Assembly: GCA_016713535.1 (NCBI GenBank)
Contig: JADJOY010000012.1
Coordinates: forward strand, 1 to 64,000
DNA: 64,000 nt
Direction of reading: 5' to 3'
Origin: JADJOY01 sp016713535 [NCBI: Deltaproteobacteria bacterium]
Lineage (GTDB): Bacteria > JADJOY01
Below, one piece after another: positions 53,349 through 62,275 of the stretch; positions within the stretch are counted from its first letter, which is position 1; each line of letters begins with the position of its first letter. The notes under the pieces are model-generated. The model worked only from the letters and a program-made list of their open reading frames with translations. It was not told where the DNA came from and ran no database searches. A program made the translations under genes and the position numbers.

Positions 53349-53430
53349 CCACGCGGCTCCCGTGAGCGATCCAGATCGAACGATTCACAGCCTCGGAGCG
53401 GGCGCGCTCCGGGCCTGTGGTCCCGTTCTC

Positions 53431-53454
53431 GGGGGCCCGCCTCCGGCGGGCCGG
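53431..53454. repeat. Hairpin word upstream of the phosphatase gene
   Basis: GGCCCGCC and GGCGGGCC around TCC. The same word, with similar left flank GGGCGCGCTCC, is at about 56081-56097. Confidence 0.7.
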
Positions 53455-53544
53455 CGCTGCCGCACCCCTTCGGTCGGACCGGCCATGACTGGTACGATCG
53501 AGCGGTTGCTTTCGCCGCCTCGTCCTTCGCTCCGGAGACCCACC

Positions 53545-55860
53545 GTGCGACTTCGACCGCTCGCTCTCGCCGCCTTCGCCCTCGCTTCGCGCGTCGCCCT
53601 CGCCCAGGAGCTGCCGCCCGAGATCCGGGTCGGCCCGTTCCTCCAGCAGGCCACTCCGACCAGCATCTGGATCGTGTGGGAGACCACCTTCGGCGACGAG
53701 AGCCGGGTCGACTACGGCGCGCTCGAGAGCCTCGGCAGCGTCGCCAGCGGCTTCCCCGGGCCGGGCCAGGACGCCTCGCGCATCCACCAGACCCAGCTCA
53801 CCGGCCTGGCGCCCGACACGACGTACTTCTACCGCGTGACCACCGGTGCCGCGGTGAGCGCGATCGAGCACTTCCGCACGCCGCCGCTTCCCGAGGCCGA
53901 GCGCGGCTTCCGCTTCGTCGCGTACTCGGACAACCAGCGCGACGACGGCAACCCGACCCAGCACGGCCAGACGGTCCGCGACGGCGTCATCCGCTACGTG
54001 AACCAGAACTACGGCCCCGACCTCTCGAACGAGCTCGCGTTCGTCCTCAACGCCGGCGACCTCGTCGACGACGGCTGGGTCTACGCGGACTGGAAGGGCG
54101 ACTACTTCGACGAGGCGCAGCCGCTCATCTCGCGCATCCCGGCGTACCCAGTGCTCGGCAACCACGAGGGCTCGAGCCCGTTCTTCTTCCAGTACTTCCG
54201 GTTGCCCGAGAACGGCACGCCCGGCTTCCTCGAGCACTGGTGGTACACGGACTACGGCAACGTCCGCGTCATCGGCCTCGACTCGAACGACTTCTTCCGC
54301 TGGATCCCGGCGCAGGAGACGTGGCTGCAGGAGGTGCTCGATCACGCGTGCGCCGACCCCCACATCGACTTCGTGTTCGCCGAGATGCACCACCCGTACA
54401 AGTCGGAGCTATGGCTGCCGGGCGAGGCCGACTTCACCGGCCGCGCCATCTCGCGTCTGGAGCGGTTTTCGACCGAGTGCAAGAAGCCGTCGATCCACTT
54501 CTTCGGCCACACCCACGCCTACTCGCGTGGCCAGAGCCGCGACCATCGCCACCTGTGGGTGAACGTCGCCTCCGCCGAGGGCAACATCGACTACTGGGGC
54601 GAGGAGCCGAACGCCGACTACCCCGAGTTCCAGCGCTCGTTCCCCGAGTGGGGCTTCGCGCTCGTCGAGGTCGAGGCGGGCGACGACCCGAGCTTCACGC
54701 TCAAGCGCATCAGCCGCGGCAACGAGATCGTGCCGCGCGACAACGAGCTGCGCGACCAGATCACCATTCGCCTCTACGAGCGCCGGCCGTCGACCCCCGT
54801 CGCAGTGAGCCCGCTCGAGGTGGACGAGGCGCTCGCGCCCGAAGCGGTGGTGTTCACCGCGACGCCGTTCCACGATCCCGAGGGCCAGGCGCTGCTCGAG
54901 AGCCACTTCCAGGTGAGCGGCGACCCCGACGACTTCTCGGCGCCTGTCGCCGAGCGCTGGCTGCGGGTGGAGAACTGGTATGCGCCGCCGGGCGCGGCCG
55001 GTCGCGACACCGGCTACTACAGCGTGAACACCGTGACCGATCCCGACGTCACGCACGCCGAGCTCACCAACCTGCCGCCCGAACAGGAGCTCTACTGGCG
55101 GGTGCGCTACCGCGACGACGGGCTCACCTGGAGCGAGTGGTCGGCGCCGGCGACGTTCCGCACCGGCCCATCGAGCCTCGGTCCGAACCTGTTGCGCAAC
55201 CCGGGCGCCGAGGACGGCACCGACGGCTGGACCGCGCTCTTGCCGCCCCTCGAGTCGCTCGCGAGCGGTGAGTGCGGGTCGGGCGTCACCGCCCACGAGG
55301 GCGCGCGCTTCTTCGCGGTGGGCGGGGTGTGCGCGGGCGAGGTGCTGGTGGGCCGCGCGCTGCAACTCGTCGACGTGTCGGCGTACGCGGCGGCGATCGA
55401 CGCGGGCGCAGTGTCCGTGTCGTTCGGCGGCTGGGTGCGTGATCTCGGCGGCGACGACGACAAGCCCGACCTCTGGCTCACCTTCCGGCCGACACTCGGA
55501 AAGGAGCTCGGGCGGACCTCCAAGTACTGGGCGCGCAGCGCCACGTGGAGCCACCGCGGCGACGTCGTGCCGGTGCCGCCGGGGACGCGCGCCGTCGAGA
55601 TGACGCTTTGGGGGACGCGCCTCGAGGGGGTCGACAACGACTCCTACTTCGACGCGCTCCACCTTGCGGTCGGGAACCGCGCGTGCCCGGCGGACCTCGA
55701 CGGAGACGGCGTCGTCGGCGAGGCCGACACCGCGATCGCGTCGTCGGCGCTCGGTGCCTGCGCGGCGGGAGCCGCGTGTCCGGGAGACCGCAACGGCGAC
55801 GGCACCGTCGCCGCCGACGACCTGGTCGCCATTGCTTCGGCCTACGGCCCGTGCGCCTGA
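53545..55860 (+). CDS. Secreted purple acid phosphatase-like enzyme with dockerin-like C-terminus
   Basis: 771 residues from a GTG at 53545 with GGAG 7 bases upstream and an immediate signal peptide (LRPLALAAFALASRVALA). An ATG at 53485 would put 20 residues before it. A PAP-type fibronectin domain (FLQQATPTSIWIVWETTFG) precedes the metallophosphoesterase: YSDNQRDDG, NAGDLVDDG, VLGNHEGSS, EMHHPYKS and FFGHTHAYSRG supply the metal ligands. Beta-sandwich regions follow (SWVRYR-like fibronectin; a carbohydrate-module-like NPGAEDGTDGW). The end has two EF-hand repeats, DLDGDGVVGEADTAIASSAL and DRNGDGTVAADDLVAIASAYG, as in dockerins. It likely releases phosphate outside the cell and docks to a partner. 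Confidence 0.85.
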   Translation: MRLRPLALAAFALASRVALAQELPPEIRVGPFLQQATPTSIWIVWETTFGDESRVDYGALESLGSVASGFPGPGQDASRIHQTQLTGLAPDTTYFYRVTTGAAVSAIEHFRTPPLPEAERGFRFVAYSDNQRDDGNPTQHGQTVRDGVIRYVNQNYGPDLSNELAFVLNAGDLVDDGWVYADWKGDYFDEAQPLISRIPAYPVLGNHEGSSPFFFQYFRLPENGTPGFLEHWWYTDYGNVRVIGLDSNDFFRWIPAQETWLQEVLDHACADPHIDFVFAEMHHPYKSELWLPGEADFTGRAISRLERFSTECKKPSIHFFGHTHAYSRGQSRDHRHLWVNVASAEGNIDYWGEEPNADYPEFQRSFPEWGFALVEVEAGDDPSFTLKRISRGNEIVPRDNELRDQITIRLYERRPSTPVAVSPLEVDEALAPEAVVFTATPFHDPEGQALLESHFQVSGDPDDFSAPVAERWLRVENWYAPPGAAGRDTGYYSVNTVTDPDVTHAELTNLPPEQELYWRVRYRDDGLTWSEWSAPATFRTGPSSLGPNLLRNPGAEDGTDGWTALLPPLESLASGECGSGVTAHEGARFFAVGGVCAGEVLVGRALQLVDVSAYAAAIDAGAVSVSFGGWVRDLGGDDDKPDLWLTFRPTLGKELGRTSKYWARSATWSHRGDVVPVPPGTRAVEMTLWGTRLEGVDNDSYFDALHLAVGNRACPADLDGDGVVGEADTAIASSALGACAAGAACPGDRNGDGTVAADDLVAIASAYGPCA

Positions 55861-55903
55861 CTCGCGGGGAACGTGCGAACCCTGGTGCTGCGACGGCGCG
55901 GGC

Positions 55904-55976
55904 GCGGGTCGCCGCCATCCAGTCGATCGATGACGCGGTCCGGGAGGGGCACGCGTCGCGTGCCCGGCGCTACGCG
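55904..55976. repeat. 73-base direct repeat, right copy
   Basis: Matches 53103-53175 with two mismatches (offset 2801). It starts 43 bases after the phosphatase stop. Confidence 0.8.
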
Positions 55977-56014
55977 CCGGCGCGGGCATCGCCGCGACGC
56001 CGATCCCCGTGGGA

Positions 56015-56105
56015 TGCCGATCGATCCCTGCCGCCCGACGGCGCGGGCGCGCTCCAGGCCACTCGGTTCCGGTGTGGAGGGCCCGCCTCCGGCGGGCCGG
56101 CGATC
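56015..56105. repeat. Composite intergenic word before the FG-GAP/MopE gene
   Basis: GCGGGCGCGCTCCAGGCC, then GCCCGCC/GGCGGGC (56081-56097). It repeats the phrase order seen at 53.39-53.46 kb. Nothing else is visible in 55977-56197. Confidence 0.6.
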
Positions 56106-56197
56106 CCCTTCGCTTCGCCGCGCGTTGACGTGCAGGAGAACCGGCTGGTAGCGTCGATCGTTCGCCTTCCCCGCCCATTTCTGCCGCAGGAATGCCC

Positions 56198-59176
56198 ATG
56201 AAAGCCCTCGCTCTTGCGCGCTCGCTCCGTCCTCGCGCAGCCCTCGCCGCGGCGCTCGCCGCCGTCGCGATGTCCACGCCCGCGCTTGCCTCGGTGGTGA
56301 GCGTCACGCTCACGCCCACCTCTGGCGCCACCAACCAGGCGGCGCTCGCGCTGAGCCAGACCAAGCCCGCGCCCGCCGGTCCGGTGAACCAGACCATGCC
56401 GGTGCAGCTGGGCAGCAGCGTCGACTCGAGCTTCAACACCACCACGCGGGTGCTGACGCTCGGTGCCGCGAACGTCCCGGGCAGCAATCTCACGTTCACG
56501 TTCGGGGCGTTCGTGCATCCGTGCCTGCGCAACACCGTGCTCAGCCTCGACTCGGCGAGCAGCCTCTTTCCGCCTCGCGCCTCGGTCGCGGCCAACGGAT
56601 CCTTCACCGTGCTGCTGCCGGTCCACTTCTCCGTGCAGGTCGGCAACAACTGCACCGGCGACGAGGTCCAGTACGAGCAGACCGTCGCGATCCCGATGCA
56701 GGGCACGTTTCTCTACGACGCCGGCACCGGCGCCACCTCGCTCACGAGATTCACCACGATCGGCAACTTCCCGCCCATCAAGTTCACGTTCTCGACCTTC
56801 GAGTACTCGCTCACCGGCACCGTGACGCTCAACCTGAACGGCACGGGTGCCGCCGCGTCCGACTGGTCCGACGCCGGCACGCAAGCGCTCGCTCGCTATG
56901 GCGCCGCGGTCGCGGGCGTCGGCGACATCAACGGCGACGGCTACGACGACGTCGTGGTCGGTGAGCCCGAGTACGTGACCAGCGGCGAGCAGCGCGGCCG
57001 GATCTCGCTCTACCGCGGCGGCGCGAACGGCCTGGCCGCGACGGCGTCGCAGGTCATCCAGGAGGCCGCGGGTGCCGCGGGTGGCTACTTCGGCTCGGCG
57101 GTGGCGGGAGCGGGCGACGTGAACGGCGACGGCTACGACGACGTGATCGTCGGTGGGTTCGGCGGCGAGGCGGGCGGCGGTGCGGCGGGTGCGGCGTACC
57201 TCTTCTTCGGCACGCCGGCGGGCCTCACCAGCACGTCGAGCTGGGCCCCGATCGTGACCGGCCGCACCAGCTTCGGCTTCGCCGTGGCGGGCGCCGGCGA
57301 CGTGAACGGTGACAGCTTCGGCGACGTGATCGTCGGCGCGCCGCTCGACGGCAACGGCACGGTCACCGGCCGCGCGTACGTGTTCCTCGGCTCGCCGGCG
57401 GGGCTCGCGAGCGCGCCCGCGTGGACGATCGACGGCGTGGCGGGCGAGCGCCTCGGCCACGCCGTGGCCGGCGGCTTCGACGTCAACCACGACGGCTACG
57501 CGGACGTGGCGGTGGGCGCGCCGAGCTACACGAACGGCCAGGCCTCGGAAGGCCGCGCGGGGGTCTTCTTGGGCTCGCCCTCGGGGCTCTCCGGCGCGCC
57601 GGTGTGGGTGGCGGAGTCGAACCTCGCCGGCTCCGCGTTCGGTACCGCGGTGGCGGGCGCCGACGTGGACGGCGACGGCTACGCCGACGTGCTGGTCGGC
57701 TCGCCGACCTACTCGAACGGCCAGTCGAGCGAGGGCCGCGTCGCCGAGTTCAAGAGTGGCGCGAGCGGGATCGCCACCACGCCGACGTGGAGCTTCGAGC
57801 CGGACGTCGCCGGCGCGCAGCTCGGCGGCGCGCTCGCGACCGCGGGTGACGTGAACGGCCGGCTCTACGACGACGTCATCGCCGGCGCGCGTGGGCTCTC
57901 GAACGGCCAGAGCGGGGAAGGGCGCGCCTATCTGTTCGTGGGCTCGGCGGCGGGCCTCGGCGCGTCGCCGGCCTGGACAGTGGAGCCGAACCTCGCAGGC
58001 GCCGCGCTGGGCTCCTCGGTGGCGTCTGCGGGTGACGTGGACGGCAGCGGCTACGACCAGGTGGTCGTCGGCGCGCCCGGCTACACCGTGAGCGCCGTGG
58101 CGGTCGGCGCGGCGTTCGCGTACGCGCCGCTCGCGATCGTCGACCTGGACCTCGACCACTACTCGGCGGGCGAGGACTGCAACGACGCGAACGCGAACGT
58201 GAACCCGGGCCACGCCGAGGTGCCGGGGAACGGCGTCGACGACGACTGCGACGCGGCGACGCTCGACTGCGCGGATGGCGACGGCGACGGCTACTCGGTG
58301 AGCGGCGGGAGCTGCGGCGCGATCGACTGCAACGACGTGAACGCGAACGTGAACCCGGGCCACGCCGAGGTGCCGGGGAACGGGCTCGACGACGACTGCA
58401 ACGCCGCGACCCTCGACTGCGCGGATGGCGACGGCGACGGCTACTCGGCGAGCGGCGGGAGCTGCGGCGCGCTCGACTGCAACGACGCGAACGCGAACGT
58501 GAACCCGGGCCACGTCGAGGTGCCGGGCAACGGCGTCGACGACGACTGCAACCCGTCCACCACCGACTGCGCCGATGGCGACGGCGATGGCTACTCGCCG
58601 AACGGTGGCTCGTGCGGGCCGGTGGACTGCAACGACGGCAACGGCAGCGTGAACCCCGGGCACGCGGAGGTGCCGGGCAACGGCATCGACGACGACTGCA
58701 ACGCGGCGACCCTCGACTGCGTGGACGGCGACGGCGACGGCTACTCGGCGAGCGGCGGCGCCTGTGGCCCGCTCGATTGCGACGACTCGAACGCGAACGT
58801 GAACCCGGCCCACGCCGAGGTCCCGGGCAACGGCACCGACGACGACTGCAACGCGGCCACTCCCGATTGCGTCGACGCCGACCACGACGGCTACTCGCCG
58901 AGCGGCGGGAGCTGCGGGGCCATCGACTGCAACGACGCCAACGCCGTGGTCAACCCAGGCGCCACCGAGATCCCGAGCAACGGCATCGACGACGACTGCA
59001 ACGCCGCCACTCCCGGTGGCTGCGGCACCCAGCTCGCGGAGGCGGGCGTGACCGGCGCGATTGGCGCCAGTGCGTCGCGCGGCGGCAACGTCGACCTCGC
59101 TCAATACCTCGTCGCGGGCTGGGCGCTGGTGGGCCTCGGCCGCCGCCGGCGTCGCGCGCCGCGAGGGCCGCGCTGA
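56198..59176 (+). CDS. Surface protein with FG-GAP repeats, six MopE-type metal-binding repeats and a MYXO-CTERM-like tail
   Basis: 992 residues from the ATG at 56198 (AGGA 6 bases upstream). The signal peptide ends TPALAS. After a beta-rich N-terminal domain, about seven FG-GAP repeats run from residue 235 to 640 (VAGVGDINGDGYDDVVVG; VAGAGDVNGDGYDDVIVG), forming a beta-propeller with calcium sites. From residue 660, a 50-residue unit DCNDANANVNPGHAEVPGNG...DGDGDGYS repeats six times; this is the MopE putative copper/calcium-binding motif. The C-terminus has GGCG, a hydrophobic segment (YLVAGWALVGLG) and RRRRR, like MYXO-CTERM sorting tails. It should be held at the cell surface. Confidence 0.8.
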   Translation: MKALALARSLRPRAALAAALAAVAMSTPALASVVSVTLTPTSGATNQAALALSQTKPAPAGPVNQTMPVQLGSSVDSSFNTTTRVLTLGAANVPGSNLTFTFGAFVHPCLRNTVLSLDSASSLFPPRASVAANGSFTVLLPVHFSVQVGNNCTGDEVQYEQTVAIPMQGTFLYDAGTGATSLTRFTTIGNFPPIKFTFSTFEYSLTGTVTLNLNGTGAAASDWSDAGTQALARYGAAVAGVGDINGDGYDDVVVGEPEYVTSGEQRGRISLYRGGANGLAATASQVIQEAAGAAGGYFGSAVAGAGDVNGDGYDDVIVGGFGGEAGGGAAGAAYLFFGTPAGLTSTSSWAPIVTGRTSFGFAVAGAGDVNGDSFGDVIVGAPLDGNGTVTGRAYVFLGSPAGLASAPAWTIDGVAGERLGHAVAGGFDVNHDGYADVAVGAPSYTNGQASEGRAGVFLGSPSGLSGAPVWVAESNLAGSAFGTAVAGADVDGDGYADVLVGSPTYSNGQSSEGRVAEFKSGASGIATTPTWSFEPDVAGAQLGGALATAGDVNGRLYDDVIAGARGLSNGQSGEGRAYLFVGSAAGLGASPAWTVEPNLAGAALGSSVASAGDVDGSGYDQVVVGAPGYTVSAVAVGAAFAYAPLAIVDLDLDHYSAGEDCNDANANVNPGHAEVPGNGVDDDCDAATLDCADGDGDGYSVSGGSCGAIDCNDVNANVNPGHAEVPGNGLDDDCNAATLDCADGDGDGYSASGGSCGALDCNDANANVNPGHVEVPGNGVDDDCNPSTTDCADGDGDGYSPNGGSCGPVDCNDGNGSVNPGHAEVPGNGIDDDCNAATLDCVDGDGDGYSASGGACGPLDCDDSNANVNPAHAEVPGNGTDDDCNAATPDCVDADHDGYSPSGGSCGAIDCNDANAVVNPGATEIPSNGIDDDCNAATPGGCGTQLAEAGVTGAIGASASRGGNVDLAQYLVAGWALVGLGRRRRRAPRGPR
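58175..59024 (+). repeat. Tandem array of 150-base repeats inside the MopE region
   Basis: Units start at about 58175, 58325, 58475, 58625, 58775 and 58925, each beginning GACTGC (last one partial). Units 1-3 are highly similar at DNA level, including third codon positions. Units 4-6 diverge more (for example VDADHDG in the last). Confidence 0.85.
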
Positions 59177-59180
59177 CCGG

Positions 59181-59762
59181 CTAGCTGGCGCGGCTCGCCG
59201 AGTCGGTGGCCGGCTCGGCGATCCAGCGCAGGGCGTGCTCGAGCTGGCGTGCCGCGTTCGCCGCCACCGACTCGCCGTCGCGGTAGAGCCCGAGAGCGCC
59301 GAGCGCGGCGAGCTGCATCGGAGTGACGAAGTCGAGGAAGTCGCGCACCTCGTATTGAGACAGCACCATGACCGGGATCGTCTCGCCGCCGCGCAGCCTG
59401 AGCCGAACCGACCAGGTGTGGTCCTTGTCGCGGTACCGGCCGAAGGTGTCGCCCAGGTCCCAGCCGTCGGCCAGCTCGAGGAGCGAGCTGCGACTCTCGA
59501 GCCCGATGCGCACGCCGTCGATGTCGGCGCCGTCGAGCACGCGGGTCTCGCCCTTGCGGGTGCGGATCCGCACCTGGCGATTGCGGCGGTGGAACGTGAA
59601 CGAACCCAGATCGGTCTCGAAGCGGATGCGGTTGGCGTCGCTGTCGACCTCGAAGCGCCCGCCGCGGATCCTGCACAGCACCGCGCGCCACACGAACGAG
59701 CCGAGGATCGCTCCGGCCACCAGGAGAACGGTCTTGAGCGTGGTCCAGACGGATTCGTTCAT
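59181..59762 (-). CDS. Membrane-anchored protein of unknown function
   Basis: 193 residues. One N-terminal helix (TLKTVLLVAGAILGSFVW) is followed by a soluble beta-rich region (GRFEVDSDANRIRFETDLG; FTFHRRNRQVRIRTRKGET) reminiscent of a PH-like or photosystem-assembly fold. The end is helical (DFVTPMQLAALGALGLYRDG). I do not recognise the family. It is divergent from the alpha/beta hydrolase gene, 36 bases away. Confidence 0.6.
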   Translation of the reverse strand: MNESVWTTLKTVLLVAGAILGSFVWRAVLCRIRGGRFEVDSDANRIRFETDLGSFTFHRRNRQVRIRTRKGETRVLDGADIDGVRIGLESRSSLLELADGWDLGDTFGRYRDKDHTWSVRLRLRGGETIPVMVLSQYEVRDFLDFVTPMQLAALGALGLYRDGESVAANAARQLEHALRWIAEPATDSASRAS

Positions 59763-59798
59763 CGCTGCTCCGTTCCCGCTCGCGAACCGAGGTGAGAG

Positions 59799-60713
59799 AT
59801 GAGCACGCTCGACTCGCGCGCCGGCCTGGCGCGCGCCAACGGTATCGACCTCTACTACGAGGACGTGGGCCCGGTCACGGCGCCGGCGGTGCTCTTGATC
59901 ATGGGCCTCGGCGCGCAGCACATCTACTGGCCCGAGGTGCTGATCGAGCCGCTGCTCGCGCAGGGCTTCCGCGTGGTGCGCTTCGACAACCGCGACATCG
60001 GGCTCTCGAGCAAGATCCACGGCGTCCGCCACGACCCGCTGCCCAGGGCGTTCGTGGGCGCGATCCGCGGGCGGCGGGTGCGCGCGCCGTACACGCTCTA
60101 CGACCTCGTCGAGGACACGGCCGGCTTGCTCGACGCGCTCGGGATCCGCGCCGCGCACCTCGTGGGTGCCTCGATGGGCGGGATGGTGGCGCAGCTCTTC
60201 GCGGCGCTCCACCGCAGCCGCACGCTCTCGCTCACCTCGATCATGTCGCAGACGCTCCACCCCGCGATCCCGCGGCCGCGCCTCGACGTGCTGCTGCGCA
60301 TGGCGATGATCGGTCGCCGCGGCCGCGCGGGTCGCGACGGCTACGTGCGCCAGTCGACGGCGATGTTCCGCGCCATCCACGGCAGGGGCTACCCGTTCCC
60401 CGAGGAGCGCGTGGCGGAGCGCGCCGGTCGCGCCTTCGATCGCTGCTTCGAGCCGAAGGGCGCGGAGCGCCAGGCGGTCGCGATCGTCGCCACCGGGAGC
60501 TTCGAGGCGCTGCTCGCGCGGGTGACGGCGCCGACCCTCGTGGTCCACGGCGCCGTCGACCCGCTGGTGCGGCCGGCGGGTGGGCGCGCGTCGGCGCGAG
60601 CGATCGCCGGTGCGCGGCTCGAAATCGTGCCGCGGATGGGGCACTTTCTCCACGAGCCGCTCATGCCGCAGCTCGCGGCGTGGATCGGCGAGATCGCGGC
60701 GGCCGCCCGGTGA
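59799..60713 (+). CDS. Alpha/beta-fold hydrolase
   Basis: 304 residues. The nucleophile elbow HLVGASMGGMVAQ (Ser near residue 125), oxyanion-hole PAVLLIMGLGA, late Asp in LVVHGAVDPLV and His in MGHFLHEP form an intact catalytic triad. The region RFDNRDIGLSSK is typical of esterase/haloalkane-dehalogenase-like groups. There is no signal peptide, so it is cytoplasmic. It is followed 7 bases later by the nitroreductase gene, forming an operon. Confidence 0.88.
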   Translation: MSTLDSRAGLARANGIDLYYEDVGPVTAPAVLLIMGLGAQHIYWPEVLIEPLLAQGFRVVRFDNRDIGLSSKIHGVRHDPLPRAFVGAIRGRRVRAPYTLYDLVEDTAGLLDALGIRAAHLVGASMGGMVAQLFAALHRSRTLSLTSIMSQTLHPAIPRPRLDVLLRMAMIGRRGRAGRDGYVRQSTAMFRAIHGRGYPFPEERVAERAGRAFDRCFEPKGAERQAVAIVATGSFEALLARVTAPTLVVHGAVDPLVRPAGGRASARAIAGARLEIVPRMGHFLHEPLMPQLAAWIGEIAAAAR

Positions 60714-60720
60714 GGAACCC

Positions 60721-61188
60721 ATGTACGCACGATTCGTGAACTGGCTCTCGGCGACGACGTTCGGCTCGTGGCTGGTCAAGAACTTCGCGAGCAAGGTCGA
60801 CCCGATCCTGTTCCGCGCCACCAACGGCCGCTTCACGTCGACCGGCGTGCCCACGCTGCCGATGCTCACGATGACCGCCGTGGGCCGCAAGTCGGGCGAG
60901 AAGCGCGCGGTGCAGCTCGCCTATCACAAGGACGGCGACGACTTGCTGATCGTGGCGAGTGCCATGGGCGCCGAGAATCACCCGGCGTGGCGCTACAACA
61001 TCGAGGCGAATCCCGACGTCGAGGTCCAGGTGCGCGGCGAGCGCTTCGAGGCCGTGGCCGAGCTGCTCTCCGACGAGGACAAGGCGCGGGTGTGGCCGGC
61101 GGTGAAGCGCACGATCCCGCAGATGAACGTCTACGAGAAGCGCACCGACCGGAAGATCGGCGTGTTCCGGCTCAGGCGCAAGCGCTGA
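60721..61188 (+). CDS. Deazaflavin (F420)-dependent nitroreductase-family protein
   Basis: 155 residues. The pattern LTMTAVGRKSGEKRAVQLAYHKDGDDLLIV, then SAMGAENHPAWRYNIEANPDVEV, matches the DDN-type nitroreductase family (split-barrel flavin fold), of which many members use F420. Length is typical (140-160). The N-terminus is a single amphipathic or membrane-associated helix (FVNWLSATTFGSWLVKNF). Co-transcription with the alpha/beta hydrolase is likely. Whether this organism makes F420 is not shown here. Confidence 0.8.
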   Translation: MYARFVNWLSATTFGSWLVKNFASKVDPILFRATNGRFTSTGVPTLPMLTMTAVGRKSGEKRAVQLAYHKDGDDLLIVASAMGAENHPAWRYNIEANPDVEVQVRGERFEAVAELLSDEDKARVWPAVKRTIPQMNVYEKRTDRKIGVFRLRRKR

Positions 61189-61229
61189 ACGCGGTGCGCC
61201 GCGCGGATGGCCCGCCCCTCGCTTCGGAG

Positions 61230-61249
61230 GGACCGCCTCCTGGCGGTCC
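61230..61249. repeat. Hairpin word between the nitroreductase and serine-hydrolase genes
   Basis: GGACCGCC and GGCGGTCC around TCCT, in the 95-base gap before the gene starting at 61284. Confidence 0.6.
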
Positions 61250-61283
61250 GCCGAGCGGACGGCGGGCGAGCGAGGTCGAGGGA

Positions 61284-62261
61284 ATGACGAGGCCAGTTTC
61301 GCGTGCGCTCGGGTGGATCGCGGCGGTCGCGCTCGCGCTCGCCGTCGGCTGTGGCGGCTCGGACGGCAGCACGTCGCATCCGCGCCCGAGCTGGGATCCC
61401 GGCGATCCCGGGCTCGCGGCGCGCCTCGACGAAGCGTTGCGGCTCTGGGCCGCAGACCACCAGGTCATCGGCGCCGCCGCCACGGTGATCACACCGGGGT
61501 GGCTCGAGTGGTCGGGTGCGGTCGGCGTCCAGGACACCCAGACGAAAGAGCCGTTCACGGTGGACACCGTGGGGCGCATCGCCAGCGCCACCAAGCCCTT
61601 CACCGCGTCGGTGATCTTCCAGCTCCGCGACGAGGGGAGGCTCAGCCTCGACACGACCCTCGGTCACTACGCGCAGCCCAACTTCATCGCCCTCGGGCTC
61701 ATCATCGAGGTGATCACCGGCGAACCGCTCGATCAGGTCTATCGGGAGCGCGTGCTCGGGCCGCAGCGCCTCGACGGCACGCACCTGCCGACACCGGGCG
61801 AGCCGCTCGATCCCGCCGGCTACACCAACGTGTTCGGGCTCCTGCCCACGCGCATCCCGGGTTCGGCGCTGGTGCAGTCGGCGAACAGCCTGAACAGCTC
61901 GGCGTGGTCGGCGGGCGGGCTCATCTCCACGTCGCACGATCTCGCCACGTTCCTGATCTCGCTCCTCGAAGGGAAGCTCTACTCGGCGCAGAGCCTCGCC
62001 GATGCCCAGGACTGGCTGCCGACCGTCCCGGAGGATCCCAGGCAGGGCGACTACGGCATGGCGCTCTTCCGCTCGCGCAGCGGAGAGTTCACGTACATCG
62101 GTCACGATGGTGCCTTGCCGGGGGCGATGTCGGTGATGAAGTACGTGCCCGAGCTCGACGTGTACGTGGGCGCGGTCGCCAACTGCGACCTGCTGAACGG
62201 CGAGAAGCCGAACCTCCAGCAGCGCGTCGCCGCCGCCCTCCGCGACGAGCCGCAACCGTAA
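61284..62261 (+). CDS. Lipoprotein serine hydrolase (beta-lactamase/DD-peptidase family) with an internal deletion
   Basis: 325 residues. Lipobox AVGC (Cys about residue 21). The active-site SxxK is RIASATKPFTASVIFQLRDEG (near residue 100), and a C-terminal HDG in YIGHDGALPG fits motif 3. After GRLSLDTTLGHYAQP the sequence goes directly to NFIALGLIIEVITGEPL. Family members carry about 70-90 residues between these points, including HTSG and the YxN motif; here only YAQPN is left. The reading frame is intact, so the deletion is in frame. The protein may be inactive or altered. The usual length of this class is 380-450 residues. Confidence 0.75.
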   Translation: MTRPVSRALGWIAAVALALAVGCGGSDGSTSHPRPSWDPGDPGLAARLDEALRLWAADHQVIGAAATVITPGWLEWSGAVGVQDTQTKEPFTVDTVGRIASATKPFTASVIFQLRDEGRLSLDTTLGHYAQPNFIALGLIIEVITGEPLDQVYRERVLGPQRLDGTHLPTPGEPLDPAGYTNVFGLLPTRIPGSALVQSANSLNSSAWSAGGLISTSHDLATFLISLLEGKLYSAQSLADAQDWLPTVPEDPRQGDYGMALFRSRSGEFTYIGHDGALPGAMSVMKYVPELDVYVGAVANCDLLNGEKPNLQQRVAAALRDEPQP

Positions 62262-62275
62262 CGGCAGACGGCGCC

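Noticed and set aside
53211-55271. 686-residue plus-strand frame overlapping the phosphatase gene
   Set aside because: Arg/Ala-rich shadow in another frame. The phosphatase frame holds GNHE and GHTH and a signal peptide.
55970-59104. 1044-residue minus-strand frame opposite the FG-GAP/MopE gene
   Set aside because: It is Arg/Val/Ala-rich with repeating phrases that mirror the 150-base repeats on the other strand. The plus-strand protein has a signal peptide and clear domains.
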